From: Nymphaea colorata
Lineage: Eukaryota; Streptophyta; Magnoliopsida; Nymphaeales; Nymphaeaceae
Reading direction: 5' to 3'
Length of the DNA: 64,000 nt
NCBI RefSeq assembly: GCF_008831285.2
Contig: NC_045139.1
Span: forward strand, 31,903,706 to 31,967,705
The notes beneath the pieces are model-generated. The model was not told where the DNA came from. It did not search any database and saw only the letters and a program-made list of their open reading frames with translations. Shown piece by piece: positions 34,355-45,394 of the stretch; position 1 is the first letter of the stretch, and the number at the start of each line of letters is the position of its first letter. The position numbers were made by a program, and so were the translations under genes.

Positions 34355-35875
34355 TTCAAGGCCATTAACCAAGTATGGTCAATATATGACAGCCTGATGG
34401 TTATGATCATGTAGAAGAAAGGACCACGTAAAAGTTTACAAAGGAGTATGGAAGGGATATGAATTTTTGCAGGAGTTACATCCTGCACGTGATGTCGTCC
34501 TGGAGTGGGTTCAACATAAGGCCAAATAATATCTGACCAAGCAACAGAAAGTTAGCTGCTCGAGTAGAGTCATGTTAAGACCTCAGATCTCTCGTTTATT
34601 ACAGGCCAAAATAGATGATCTTAAACTCTATGGTTCGCGGCCTCTAAAATCATTATTCATTGTCACTACTAGGGTTTTAAGGTGTTGTTTACTGTAAACT
34701 TTAAACTGCACCAACAATTTTGTTCTAAGAATTCCAACTTGATTGTTTGTGTCTTTCTGATATACCACAAGTTTTTCCCTCTTAGTGCAACTAATGATTC
34801 AAAATTTTCTGCGTGTTTTGTGAACACGAAATTTGAGACATGAAACGAGCTTTTTACCTGAGAGTCTTGTGAGAATGTTTTCCTTCCGTTCTTAAGAACA
34901 ACAAGATGGTCCTTTGTTCATCTCTTTTACAGTAACATTTTATCTATTAAGTGCAAGCAATCGTTCTTCCAAAACCGCTATCAGATCCTTTCTCTCCCTC
35001 ACTGGCGCCCTTTTGTCTTTGCAAGCATGTGGAATATATTTCACAGAAATTCCTGGGTACTTTGTGGATAGAGAATTTGAGGCATGAAATAACTTTTTTA
35101 CCTGCAGTGAGAATGTTTTCCTTTCTTCAGTATGGTACTCTCAAATACTTTATAAATGTACGCATATGCTTCCTTCTTTATGAATGCAAACAATTACACG
35201 ATGTACCTGCGTACTGCTGTTATTAATGTTTAGGACACACAGTACAAAGTTTGCAGACGATCAGCAGAGAATGGTCTAGAGATATATGGAAGACTCCACT
35301 ATATATGTGTGTGTGTGTGTGCATACACACCCGTCCTTTTCTAAAACTTTTGAGCTATGGAGATATATTAATTTCCGCTCACCATGGATTTTATGGTACT
35401 GCTTGAAAACTCCATCGACTTTAATTTGAAGAATCGCAAGAAACCTGCATGTGTTTAAGAGCATGGCTTTCTGTATATGAATACTCAATATCAGCACCAT
35501 CAACAAAAAGATATAAACGTAAGTTATGCCGGGAGACATACAGGCTTATGGTTATGGGGTGTGAGAATCGGTTGCAAATGCGCTTATATTTTCCATTACA
35601 GACACAGTTTTTGCTTAGTGGGCTGTACGTTGTAGAAAAGAAAAAGTTTGATGTCCTGAACAAGAAACGAAAAGTGAAGAGAACAGAAGACAGACCATCT
35701 TCTTGAGAGAGAAAGAGGAAGAGAGAGAGAGAGAGAGGACCTGAGTTCCATGGGGAGATATGAGGAAGTCACTGTATGAGGTTGCCAAGAGAGAGGTAAC
35801 GGTACAGGAGTTACAGCGTCCTCCTCCAATTCCTCCTGCTCCACATGCACCTTGCTGTCCTTTCTCCTCCACCAT
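32959..35875 (-). CDS. NRX: Nucleoredoxin with degenerate thioredoxin sites
   Basis: Two exons on the minus strand, 35875-35741 and 34074-32959, join in phase 0 to give 416 residues; family members are about 390-580. Exon 1 ends DFLISPHGTQ, the usual lead into a nucleoredoxin Trx fold. Trx-like domain 1 spans about 46-165 with LYFSANWNSAS at 58-68, and domain 2 about 185-330 with LYFSAQWCSPG. The cis-prolines remain (GIPSL, RIPCL). A C-terminal C1-like cysteine/histidine cluster spans about 378-403 (CCEC, CITC, HPRC). Plant nucleoredoxins reduce oxidised proteins in cytosol and nucleus, but here site 1 has no cysteine and site 2 only one. The exon-1 donor (gtcctc) is weak and runs into a CT tract. 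Intron 1, about 1.67 kb, carries a long (AT)n run. An extra upstream exon is possible. Confidence 0.88.
34295..34352. repeat. (AT)n microsatellite in nucleoredoxin intron 1
   Basis: About 28 uninterrupted AT units. Confidence 0.95.
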
Positions 35876-36053
35876 CTCTCTCTTCTCTTTTCTTTTTCCA
35901 CTCTTCACGCCCGGCCAGGTGAAATCTGCCTCTCTCGCAGAGAAAGAAAGAAACCAGGAAAGTCTTAACAGTAAGGAAAGGAAGCAGGACGCAGCAGAAG
36001 AAGGAATATTAGAATTTTAAAAGCGAACTTCCGGGGAGATTTCTGTCTCTTAC

Positions 36054-36138
36054 CTATCGCTTCCAGATCGCCCTTAATCACGTAGAAGAAGCGCTGCCCA
36101 ACAAACCACGAAGCTGAAAGCTTCACACCCATCTCCAT
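36054..36138 (-). other. Possible 5' exon of the nucleoredoxin gene
   Basis: An ATG at 36138 opens 28 codons (MEMGVKLSASWFVGQRFF at the start) and meets a strong donor, gtaaga, at 36053. An acceptor with a good pyrimidine tract ends at 35926, and joining 36054 to 35925 keeps the frame into the nucleoredoxin exon without a stop. That would add about 45 N-terminal residues. Alternatively this is a 5' untranslated exon or unrelated. Confidence 0.35.
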
Positions 36139-36177
36139 CTCCCTCCCTCTCTCTCTTTTCTGTCGCCACCGCAATGA

Positions 36178-36512
36178 ATGAAAGCGACTAGAGACTGGAA
36201 ATTCCGATGCCTAACCCTCTGTGCCACGGCAACGTGTCCCGCTGCGGAGGGGAGAAGGACCCCACCGCGATTTATGGCGAGGCGGGTCCCCCCTCACTTT
36301 CTTCCCTCCGGCGATGGAGGACGCGTGGTGCCGGTCGCTTTCCGGCCGTCGCTGTCGTTGGGTTTCTGCTCCGGCGGACACGTGCACCTCGAACCAGCTG
36401 CCCGCGTCCCCCCTTCCCTCGTCTTCCCCGGAGGGGACTCTTCTCTGGTTGTATTATCTGGATGACTCCAGTACTTTTCTTTGTTTTCAAAAAATTGGCA
36501 ATGATTGATTGA
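36178..36512. other. GC-rich island open in several frames
   Basis: The stretch 36220-36450 is much richer in G+C than its neighbours and open in all three plus-strand frames and on the minus strand. No translation is recognisable and the simultaneous openness is a base-composition effect. It lies just upstream of the nucleoredoxin gene and could be a promoter CpG-rich island or a fragment of unrelated exon DNA. Confidence 0.4.
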
Positions 36513-38694
36513 AATATACAAAAAAAAAAAAATACATAAAGAGATATGAGAAACTAAAGTTTTTGTGTGTGAAAAGCATCTTATAGGAGGAATACATGCT
36601 GGTCTACTGGAAGAGTGTTTATTTTGAATTCTTAAGCATCAACTTTTTCTACTACCAAAAAGATGATAATGGAGCTTAGCTGAAGTACTTAAGTGAGTCT
36701 GATATCAAAGGGGAATAAGAGAATTGGTGGATCTTTGAATTTTTTGATGGATGAAATGTTTTTCTGTTCATCACTTTTAAACAGTAAAATACTTTAACTG
36801 TATAATACCATGTATCAGTTTTTAACGTATGGCATCAAGTAGTTGGAACATTTTATCGTCGCAGGTAAAATACCTTAATAAATAACTACTATAATACAAA
36901 TATGCTTAGTTTTGAACTTCAAATATGTGAATTTGAGAACATGCAATTCTATGGCAGAATTCAAACCTGAGTCGAAAGAATTCCTCCATGATGTTAAAGG
37001 GGTGTCAAGGAACATGCTGCCCTATTTAGCGTGCTCAGATTTTATATTGGTTGGATTTGAACCCATTTTTAAAAAACATAAAAGTTCGAATCTAAGTTCA
37101 AATTTGAATTTATGAACCAAACCACTTTCTAATTAAACATCACAAGTTTTTAGCGTTCTCTACCAAACGCTTTTTCTTTTTCTTTTTGGGGATCGTGAAA
37201 ATAAAAAAAATCAGGTGGTTATCTGAATTATAGACAAACATTAGGGTTTTATATGAAATGATTTGCTGCCCCTTCAATCTACTTTGCCCGTTACCTTCTC
37301 TTCGACGGATTTCTTAGCCGGCCACAACTCTCTCTCTCTCTCTTCTTTCTCTCTCTCTCTCTCTCCATATCTTGAGGGCATCGGTTGGTCAGATAGGCGG
37401 CATTGTATAATGTGTCAGCAGGTGTTCAACAACTAAACGCCGCCACGTGCTTCCTTTTATTTTTTCTTTGTTCTGTTTTTTTGAAATACTTACAGAATTA
37501 TACCTTTTTTTTAATAGTTTACGAATAAAAATATTTATACATAAAGAGGTAATGTTCTACATAGATTCTATATTGACTTGCTTTACACTAAAAAAAGTTA
37601 CCTTGCTACTTTTGGTGGTGCAATATGTGGATGAGGTTTTCATGCTTTGGAAACACGTACGTGTCCCTAGAGCAGCCACAATAATTCCCCGATATCTCAT
37701 TCAGCTTTGAATGAAGTAATCCTCGAGTCAGTCACAGCATCATTCAACAGTAATGCACCGGATAATGTGTTTAATATTCAAATATTATGACCATAATATA
37801 TATATACATAAGTCAAAACTACTAAATACCAAAGAAATAAAATTTAGAAACATTTCACCATTGCTTCATTGCTAAAGCCACCATAAATCAGCAGTATGTA
37901 AATAATCATTAATATGAATATAGCGACTGTTTTTATCTAAAACTTATAAAATTTTAGTCATTCTACTATTATTTCAGAAATCTTTTTTTTTTCTCTATAA
38001 TAAAGAAGAACAAAGCGAGAGATAATAGTAATTTGTTATTCACTAATTTATTCGGCAGCATTTTGTTTCTTGTAGAAAAGGTGCAAACTTGTATTGCCTC
38101 AATATCGTATTAGTAAGGAGATGATACAATAATATGTATTTAGCTGATGGGGGTCTGATTCTTATCAATATTAGCAATAATAGTAGAGAATACCTTTTAA
38201 CCCAAAAAAAATCATGTACTTGGTCCCAAAAAGTACTTGAGAAAAAATTTGTTGGGATATTAAACTTGACACTTGTATTTAAACACGCAGCTAAATTGAT
38301 GGGATTTTAACACCTGTTGGCAACAGAACACGAATCCCCAAGAAAGGAATCAGGCGCCACTTTATCTACCATGAAAAGGTGCACCACTTTTTTGTTAGTA
38401 GTAGGTCGGAAAACCCCATTTTCTTTCATTTTCCCAACTTGTGTTTGATAGGAAAGATTTTATCTAATTTTTGTTTCGTGGGAAAACCTTTCCAAGTACA
38501 ATAACACAAAGAATTTCACTAGACTACCAAACGCCCCTACAGTGCAGGAGGACTATAAATTGAATGTAATGCACTTTGGCACAACCCAAAAATGCAAAAG
38601 TTCAAAAGAACCATACTTATCTATGATGTGCTTGTAATATGACTGGTTCCTACTACCCGGTGTTGTTAAATAACTAAATATCTAAAAATCGCAA
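36513..38694. other. Intergenic, no gene seen
   Basis: AT-rich. A (CT)n tract at 37328-37366 is the only clear landmark. No gene is recognised. Confidence 0.45.
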
Positions 38695-38888
38695 AGGTTG
38701 TGTTTGTTTCACCTGGAATCTCAATCCATGATGATTTAAGATCTTAGGATTTCAGATCCATAGATTTAAGATCAGAGTGTCCCTCATCTTACCTTAAATT
38801 CATGATTTTTAACATGTTATTGTTTAAGATTTCTTAAAACACACCTTTTTATGCAATATCTGAGTTCCTCAGCTATCAAATGCAACCT
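38695..38888. mobile_element. MITE, 'GGTTGTGTTTG' family, copy 1
   Basis: The left end ggttgtgtttgtttca is matched by the right end read in reverse complement, aggttgcatttgatagc. Internal words include gatttaagatcttaggattt, ccatagatttaagatc and tttttaacatgt. A second copy lies at 39284. Confidence 0.7.
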
Positions 38889-39283
38889 GAACGTGCATGG
38901 GATAAAAGTACTAACAACAGTTTATTATATGACACAGTTTATAGTGTCTTTAACAATGGTTTATGGTCCATGTTGTTATAAGTTATAAATATTTAGTCAT
39001 CCCATAACATCTGGTAGCCTGCTGATTTCAATTTTCGGTTATAATTTTGTTTCCCTCGTAATTTTGTTACATGAACAGCTAAATTAAAACCTTTTGGGTT
39101 CTATCTTCTTTTTTTTCCTCCTCTATCAAATTTGTCGAAATCATTTCGATGTGTAAAACAACAACTAGTCACCTTCGCAATGATTTAGAATATGTGATTA
39201 TACAAGCCGGAAGGCTGTGGGCTCTCTTTTCCACGATTTCAAAGGATAATAACATTGATCAAGTTGGAAATCAATAGAAACTA

Positions 39284-39529
39284 AGGGTGTGTTTGTTTCA
39301 TCATGGATCTGAGATCTATAGTGATATGAAATCTTTAGGATCTCAAATCCATAGATTTAAGACCGGATCCCCCCTTCGATCCAACCTTAAATCCATGGTT
39401 TTTAACATGTAAGGTAGATTTAAGATCCACGTTACAGAAATCCTCAGTTTGTTTAAACTGAAGATGTTGGGAAGCACATCTTTTAATGCAACTTCTTAAC
39501 TAAAATCCGAAGCTATCAAACGCAACTTA
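39284..39529. mobile_element. MITE, 'GGTTGTGTTTG' family, copy 2
   Basis: Starts taagggtgtgtttgtttca and ends gctatcaaacgcaactta, with the same internal order of words as copy 1 (ccatagatttaagac, cttaaatccatggtttttaa). About 50 bp longer, mainly through extra sequence near 39430-39480. The flanking TAA/TTA would fit a TWA target-site duplication. Confidence 0.7.
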
Positions 39530-40235
39530 AAAGAAGCTGAATCCAGAGTAAACCCTAAAAGCAAGGGGAAAGGGGAAGAGCTTAGGCTCTTGTTTGGGCG
39601 GCGGAATAACCTCCCGCTTGCCCAAACTCGCATTATATAATTACATAGCCATAATTAAGTCCATGATCATTTTTTTAGTTAAAAAAAATAAAATGAAAAA
39701 TTTAGATAAGCTCAAGTTCTGATGCCGTAAAAGAAACAAACTCTTCGTTACATCAAAGTGTCCAACAACGCCAAGCAGAAAAAGAAAGACGAAACACTTT
39801 CCAAGTCCGGCGTGGGAAAGGTGATCACGTTTGTGTCAAACACGAAGTAAAAAATTGACCACTTATCAAAGCTAGCGTTCCATCAAATCCCATATGTAGT
39901 GACAGTTCCTGTTCTATCCATCCGGCCTTTACCTAACACGTCTTAATCCGATTCTGCCTAATTGAATTATTGAATTCAAATTTGGATTGCGATCTGAATC
40001 ATATGAGCAAAACCAAATTGGATTCAACTGGCGTGTGAGCCAACATTCATATCTAATTAGCTCGTATCTTCATCAGATCACAATCCATTAGTATCATCAA
40101 AATTTTATACCTAACCAAATCTAATCAATAACAAATCCAATCGATTCAGGTGTTCAATCCAGAAGACCTTCTTACCCATGACTTATTTTTTATCATTGTT
40201 TTATTTATATATGTATTATATGTTTTGTAACAATC

Positions 40236-40287
<52 letters not shown>

Positions 40288-40509
40288 GTTCTAATCAAGC
40301 TAAGGCCAGGCTGCAGATATGAGCTGCCGAGCCCGACTTCTGATTGGGCAGGTCGGCCTGATGTCCAGTCTTACCTTTAGCCTCTCAACTCCATCCGTGC
40401 ACGGAAGTCAATATGGATCCCATCGAGCCCCACAAGAGGTTTCTTACATGTGAGGAAAATGTATGATCACTCTTTCTTAATTTTTTTTTCCTTTGATAAG
40501 CAATAAGGA
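39530..40509. other. Intergenic, no gene seen
   Basis: Contains an (AT)n microsatellite at 40238-40279 and repeats of the word 'RATTYGGAT'. No gene is recognised. Confidence 0.45.
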
Positions 40510-40906
40510 TAGAGATGTCAACGTAGCAGATTTGAATTAGATGTATGTATATTCACATATTCGGATTCAAATATGAATAAAGAAAGTAATATCCCAATCC
40601 GATTTTCACGATGTGAATCAACAGAACCCAATTTTTAAAGATGCAATCAAATCCTAATCTGAATTTTAAATGGAATTTGAACCACATTACCATATGTTGA
40701 GAACCCAGCTTATTTAAAACTAAATTCCATCTGAATTCGAATCCCATTGGAATATTTACGTAAATCCAAATATGATAGGATGTAATTTCTTATATCCAAA
40801 TCCAATTCAATTTCTTCTTAATCAGATGTTAACCTTTTTCTTATTTAATTGATTTGAAACGGTTCAATTGGATATCGGATCCAAATTGGATCTATTGACA
40901 TCTCTA
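40510..40906. mobile_element. Inverted-repeat element bounded by TAGAGATGTCAA/TTGACATCTCTA
   Basis: The 12-bp ends are perfect inverted repeats: tagagatgtcaa at 40510 and ttgacatctcta ending at 40906. The interior is rich in 'gaattc/gatttgaa/tccaaat' words on both strands and has no coding region. This looks like a non-autonomous DNA element, though 12 bp is short. Confidence 0.55.
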
Positions 40907-41256
40907 ACTAAGAAAATCTTTTGTTCTCTTATGTTGCTATCTTGGTGGGTCTATTTTGGAATCCCATTGTACCTCTCATCCATTTTGCAGTGCATACCAT
41001 CTCATTTTTACAGTAAAGGTGGAGAGCCCACCTACAGCAGGCGTTTTATCAAAATATTCAGATCTGAGTTCCCTCCCTTGCCAAATCTGACTAAACGAAT
41101 TTGAAATCCAAACAAGTATCAGATCCAATAGATCCATTTACATTTCTACTCCAAATTCATAAGAGATGTACTCAAATCTGTTTTCCATCACTATGATAGA
41201 TAAAACCATGGATTTTCAAACTCCCAACCCTCTTAAGCCAAAAACACAAACTGACA

Positions 41257-41410
41257 TCGGCGGAGCCAGGATTTTTTGGCTGAGGGGCACTTTGCATCCC
41301 CAACTTGGGTCTGATGTGGGCGGCATCACATGTGACTGAAACCAGGCCTAGTTCACTGTAATGGTATTTTTGAAGGTCTGGTGTGGGCGCTGGCCCACAC
41401 TAGCCACACG
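41257..41410. repeat. Dispersed repeat ('GGCGGAGCCAG' family)
   Basis: Starts ggcggagccaggattttttg and gctgaggggcac, and ends with ggtgtgggcgctggcccaca, the inverted palindrome half seen at 19514 and 27548. It lies just beyond the 3' end of the RING-H2 gene. Confidence 0.6.
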
Positions 41411-41560
41411 CACATACGTGCATCACACATTCACACAAACACAATTGCCTGAAAAAATGGAATATTTAAAGGATGTCAAACAAAAAGTGCAAAATGGAAA
41501 ATGAGCTCTTCTTTCATCTCTCTACTTTTAGAAAAGCAGTGACATTTTGTCCATGCAAAT

Positions 41561-44500
41561 TTACAAATGTTCACCAAATTGTTGCCTACAAAGAGGGCAC
41601 GAGTTATGCCTTGAGAGCCAAGTATCAATACAAGGAAGATGAAAGATGTGTTTACAAAGAGGCAATCTCCGTATGATTTCTTCCTGTTGAAAGGCCTTCA
41701 AGGAAAAGACACAACAGAAACATTTGTTTAGCTCCACAAACTCAAACAACATTTATATGCACAAGACATTAACATATACGATCATAAAAGTTCTTCTATA
41801 GGCAGTCTTTTGGCAGACTACGATTGCCCCTTCCTGTTATTTTAAATGTTCAGTAATGAATATTAAATAAAGAGAGAGACAACTGTGCTACTGACTTATC
41901 AACAGCAATACCACTTTCTTAAAGACCAGTGGTTTCAGTATTGCACCTTGTATATACACACACACAGAATCATTTTGACAAAATTGATGGTTCTTAATAG
42001 AGAGAAGCCTGTCGTTTTTAAGGCTGATGACAACATTCACTTGATCCACTGTTTGTTCTTGTCATAAGACATTTGTTAGAAAACCAAAAGAAAGAAGAAG
42101 GGGAGCAGAAGATTGGTAAAAATAATCTCATGGTTGTGCGGCTCATAAGATAAAGTTGTTGGAATAACTGAAAACTCTATTGATCAGATTTTGATTCTAG
42201 GGCTTGTTTAAATGTATGGAGAAGAATGTCTTACAGAAAAGCTGGGTGACATTCTCCTCTGTTTTTTGTGTCTCACAGAAGTTTCAGTTTGAATCAGAAA
42301 TGTGCATCCCAGACACAGAAGGTCCCAACCTCTTCCATGACTCCACCCCTTAAGATCAAACTTACCAAACATCAAATCACCCTTTTAAGGACTCCACTGC
42401 CCTAAAATTTATTAAGGAGTCACCAAGAAGGGATCTAGGATCTTTAAGTTGAAGAAGGTCAATAGTTCAATACATTTCTGTTGTTAGGATCTGATAAGGG
42501 TATGGCTAACCCCAACTCGCCTATCAAAAGCATAAGCATAATCTTTAACACATGCAACAAAATATAGGAAAAAGAGATGTATATGATACAATGGTAACTT
42601 GGTAATGACTAACCTGTAAACATATAGCACAGGTTGAATTGGTATCACCATCCTTTTCTGCTGCATCAAATTTCATTCTTCCAAGCTGTTCAAGAGAAAT
42701 AGAAGACATGCCACACGGATGTGTTTCGGTTTCGAATATGTCTAGGACATCATCCAGCTCATTCACCTGCATGTTTTCAAGAATTACATGGAGATAGAAG
42801 ATGATCACCAACTGCCATTGGCAAACCTTGAGTACAGATAAGGGAGAAAGAATCTGTAGTCAATCATTTTCCCAAGATGTGAGGCTTCCTGACAAGCATG
42901 TGTTTGTTACCTGTCTCGGTAATGCAGCATATATTGCTTGAACAACTCGCTCTTGAATGAATTTTCTGCTTGCGCAGCGGCATGAGAACTTAATCTACAC
43001 TTATCAAAGGAGTAAACTAGCTCAACTTCGGGATCAGGAGAGTGAGGAAGATAAAATGAAATTTGCAAAGACAGTTGCAGAAAAGAGAAAGTGAAAACAA
43101 TGGGCACATGTTCATCAGTGAAAACCATGCTTATGACGTGAAAAATTTGTGCTGACTTTGGATCCAGCATGTGAATAAATACAAAAGCTTTCACCAGAAG
43201 AGAAAAATAAGAAGGGTTGCACAGAAAACAGTGGATCTCTGTCGTCTTTGGGGATCTCGATACAAGATCCACAGTCAAGGGAAGGTCAAATCTGTTGTGT
43301 GCCTCAACCAGATCAGGTAGCATTAATGAATACTAACAAGTTACACCACCATCTTTTTACAGTGGTTCCATTTACCAGTTTGTTTCGATGAAGCCTTGCT
43401 CAGGAAGATCCCCAAATTTTTATTTCAAAAGAATGAAGGATAAGGAAAACAGTGCAGTAATGACAAAATCAACAGAAAACCATGTAGCAGTTGCTTCAAA
43501 AATTTGGTCTACAGCACAGTTGCTACATAGAGATTAAGTAAACTTCTATGTTTGTGTCTGTATGCTGCCAGAAATTGCGAGCAGCACTATATTAAAAGAA
43601 ATTTTTTTAGCTTTGGATCCAACAACATATGGGTAGGTGCTACCACCTAACACTGACATAACATCTACCAACACCATCTCATTAAGTAATATATTGACAT
43701 GATTGAGTATGCATATTTAAGATTGTTTAAATACTGGGATTTACACGCTACTAACCACTAGGAAGAGCGTGGCCCTGCTTCTTGATGGATGAGAGTTAAG
43801 GAAAGCAAGAGAAGAGTCCAGTATCTCCATTGAAATTATGGCACCAGATAGTGCTCCAACGCCAACACCATGGAGGAAGCCCACATTCTCGCTTTTGCCT
43901 TCCAAGATGATGATTAAAGCCCCCAGCATGAAGCCCACTACATGTATAAATGCAATAAGAAGTTAGCAAGAATCACAGATGTCTCGGTTTTGTAATTCAA
44001 TATGCAGGATGGGATTAGGTTTCTAATATATTCTGAAAATATCGCAATAAAAATAATAGGAACTTTAGAGGCTGACGTGGTAACCAAAAAAATGCTAGTA
44101 AGGTATAAAACACCAACCATTCTGAAAATATCACTTTTTGAACTGAACACCAAATCAATAAAAAACAGTTTCTGAAGTATTTTATATAGCAGCATGTTAG
44201 AGAGAGAGAGAGAGAGAATTTTTTTTCTTTTTTAAATTGCTCAGAATAGAATGTAGGCATAGGCAACTTGCGTTTCAAGGAAGAAAGGTTCTTGAGAGAA
44301 GAAAAGAAAATGAGATGATGGATTTGCGCACTTGAAAGAAGCAAGAATGCAAGACAAAATAGAATGTGAGTTATGGAAGGACATATCAAATGGAGAAAAA
44401 AAATAAAAACAAAGGCGCCATAAGAAAAGATTCGTGGCTTCATGTCAGGAAAGGTTACTTTGTGCCTTTCTGTGTAACGAATGTTTTGTTTTCAAGCATT

Positions 44501-45275
44501 TCTATAGGCAGATTTGTTCTTCTTTCCAAGTTTCTTTTCCGAAAAGGGAAATGTTTTTTCAAGCAAAAGATTTTCTTAAAACAAATTCGCGACACTGCTG
44601 GGAAGTAGTTATCATGAATGAACCAAGTTAATTACTGGAACTGTTGCGTAGAATCTCAAAAGAACTCCTTGAAATTTGAACCAGGGAGAACACATGCGAT
44701 ATTGAAGATCGAGCTGATACTGCGTTCTTCTGAAACTAATTCAGAGCTCTTTGAACTTGGCGGTATTATGTTACAAATGCCAGGAGAGAATAAGCTAAAC
44801 TCTAGCAGAAGCACTTCCGCCTCCTCCGTTTCTGTTTTCTTATTCTTCACTGCAAGATTTTATCCCTCTGTTTCCTGTTCTTCTTCCCTACCCAAGAACG
44901 TAAAATGAAGCTTCCATTGCCATCAAACTTTTGAAAATATCAACAGTTCGCCTTTCTTAATACCCAACAGTGACTATGACCTTACCCTTACGACCACCCT
45001 CTAATTGAGACCAAAATCAGAAAGGCCGATGAGAAAGCCACAAAAAAGAAACTTCTTACCAGTCAAAGAATCATGTTCATGAAGCAGACTAGCAGCAATA
45101 ACAAGAGCGAGAGATGAGGAGGAGTAAAAGCATAAAGAAAACCTGTTACGAATAGGCAAGTGAAGATGGCGTAGATGGTCCTCCTAAGAAGGGCAGATAG
45201 ATTCCGACCATGGCCATCCTCGACCATCTCCTCCCCAACAACCGAAGAAGAAGCTGACATAGAGGAATTCTCCAT
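41561..45275 (-). CDS. NIP: RING-H2 E3 ligase, NEP1-interacting-protein type
   Basis: Five exons on the minus strand, 45275-45143, 43937-43756, 42994-42911, 42766-42614 and 41695-41561, give 228 residues, as in NIP1/NIP2 (about 235-240). The N-terminus is short and Ser-rich. A hydrophobic stretch at about 30-60 and a glycine-rich membrane-like segment (GVGVGALSGAIISMEI) follow, as in NIP proteins. The RING-H2 finger at 179-220 is complete: C179, C182, C198, H200, H203, C206, C217, C220, with CIDTW typical of ATL-type fingers. In Arabidopsis the NIPs are thylakoid membrane proteins that bind a phage-type RNA polymerase; that role is carried over by family only. The finger is split between the last two exons. 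The exon 3 acceptor (42994) is the least certain border. Confidence 0.88.
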
Positions 45276-45370
45276 TTCTGCTACACAGCTTAGTCCAGAG
45301 ACAGGGCAGCCCAAATGATAGCCTACTTAAAAAGAAAGAGAGAGGGGGGGTGGGGGGAGTGTGGGGCGCA

Positions 45371-45394
45371 CAGAGAGAGAGAGAGAGAGAGAGA
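45371..45394. repeat. (GA)n tract upstream of the RING-H2 gene
   Basis: Twelve GA units about 95 nt before the ATG, so CT in the sense direction, preceded by a G-rich run at 45340-45368. Confidence 0.9.

Noticed and set aside
36178-36512. Possible protein gene in the GC-rich island
   Set aside because: Three plus frames and the minus strand are open at once, and none resembles a known protein.
42907-43323. 138-codon minus-strand frame
   Set aside because: It spans an intron of the RING-H2 gene in the wrong frame; only 42911-42994, read in another frame, matches the family.
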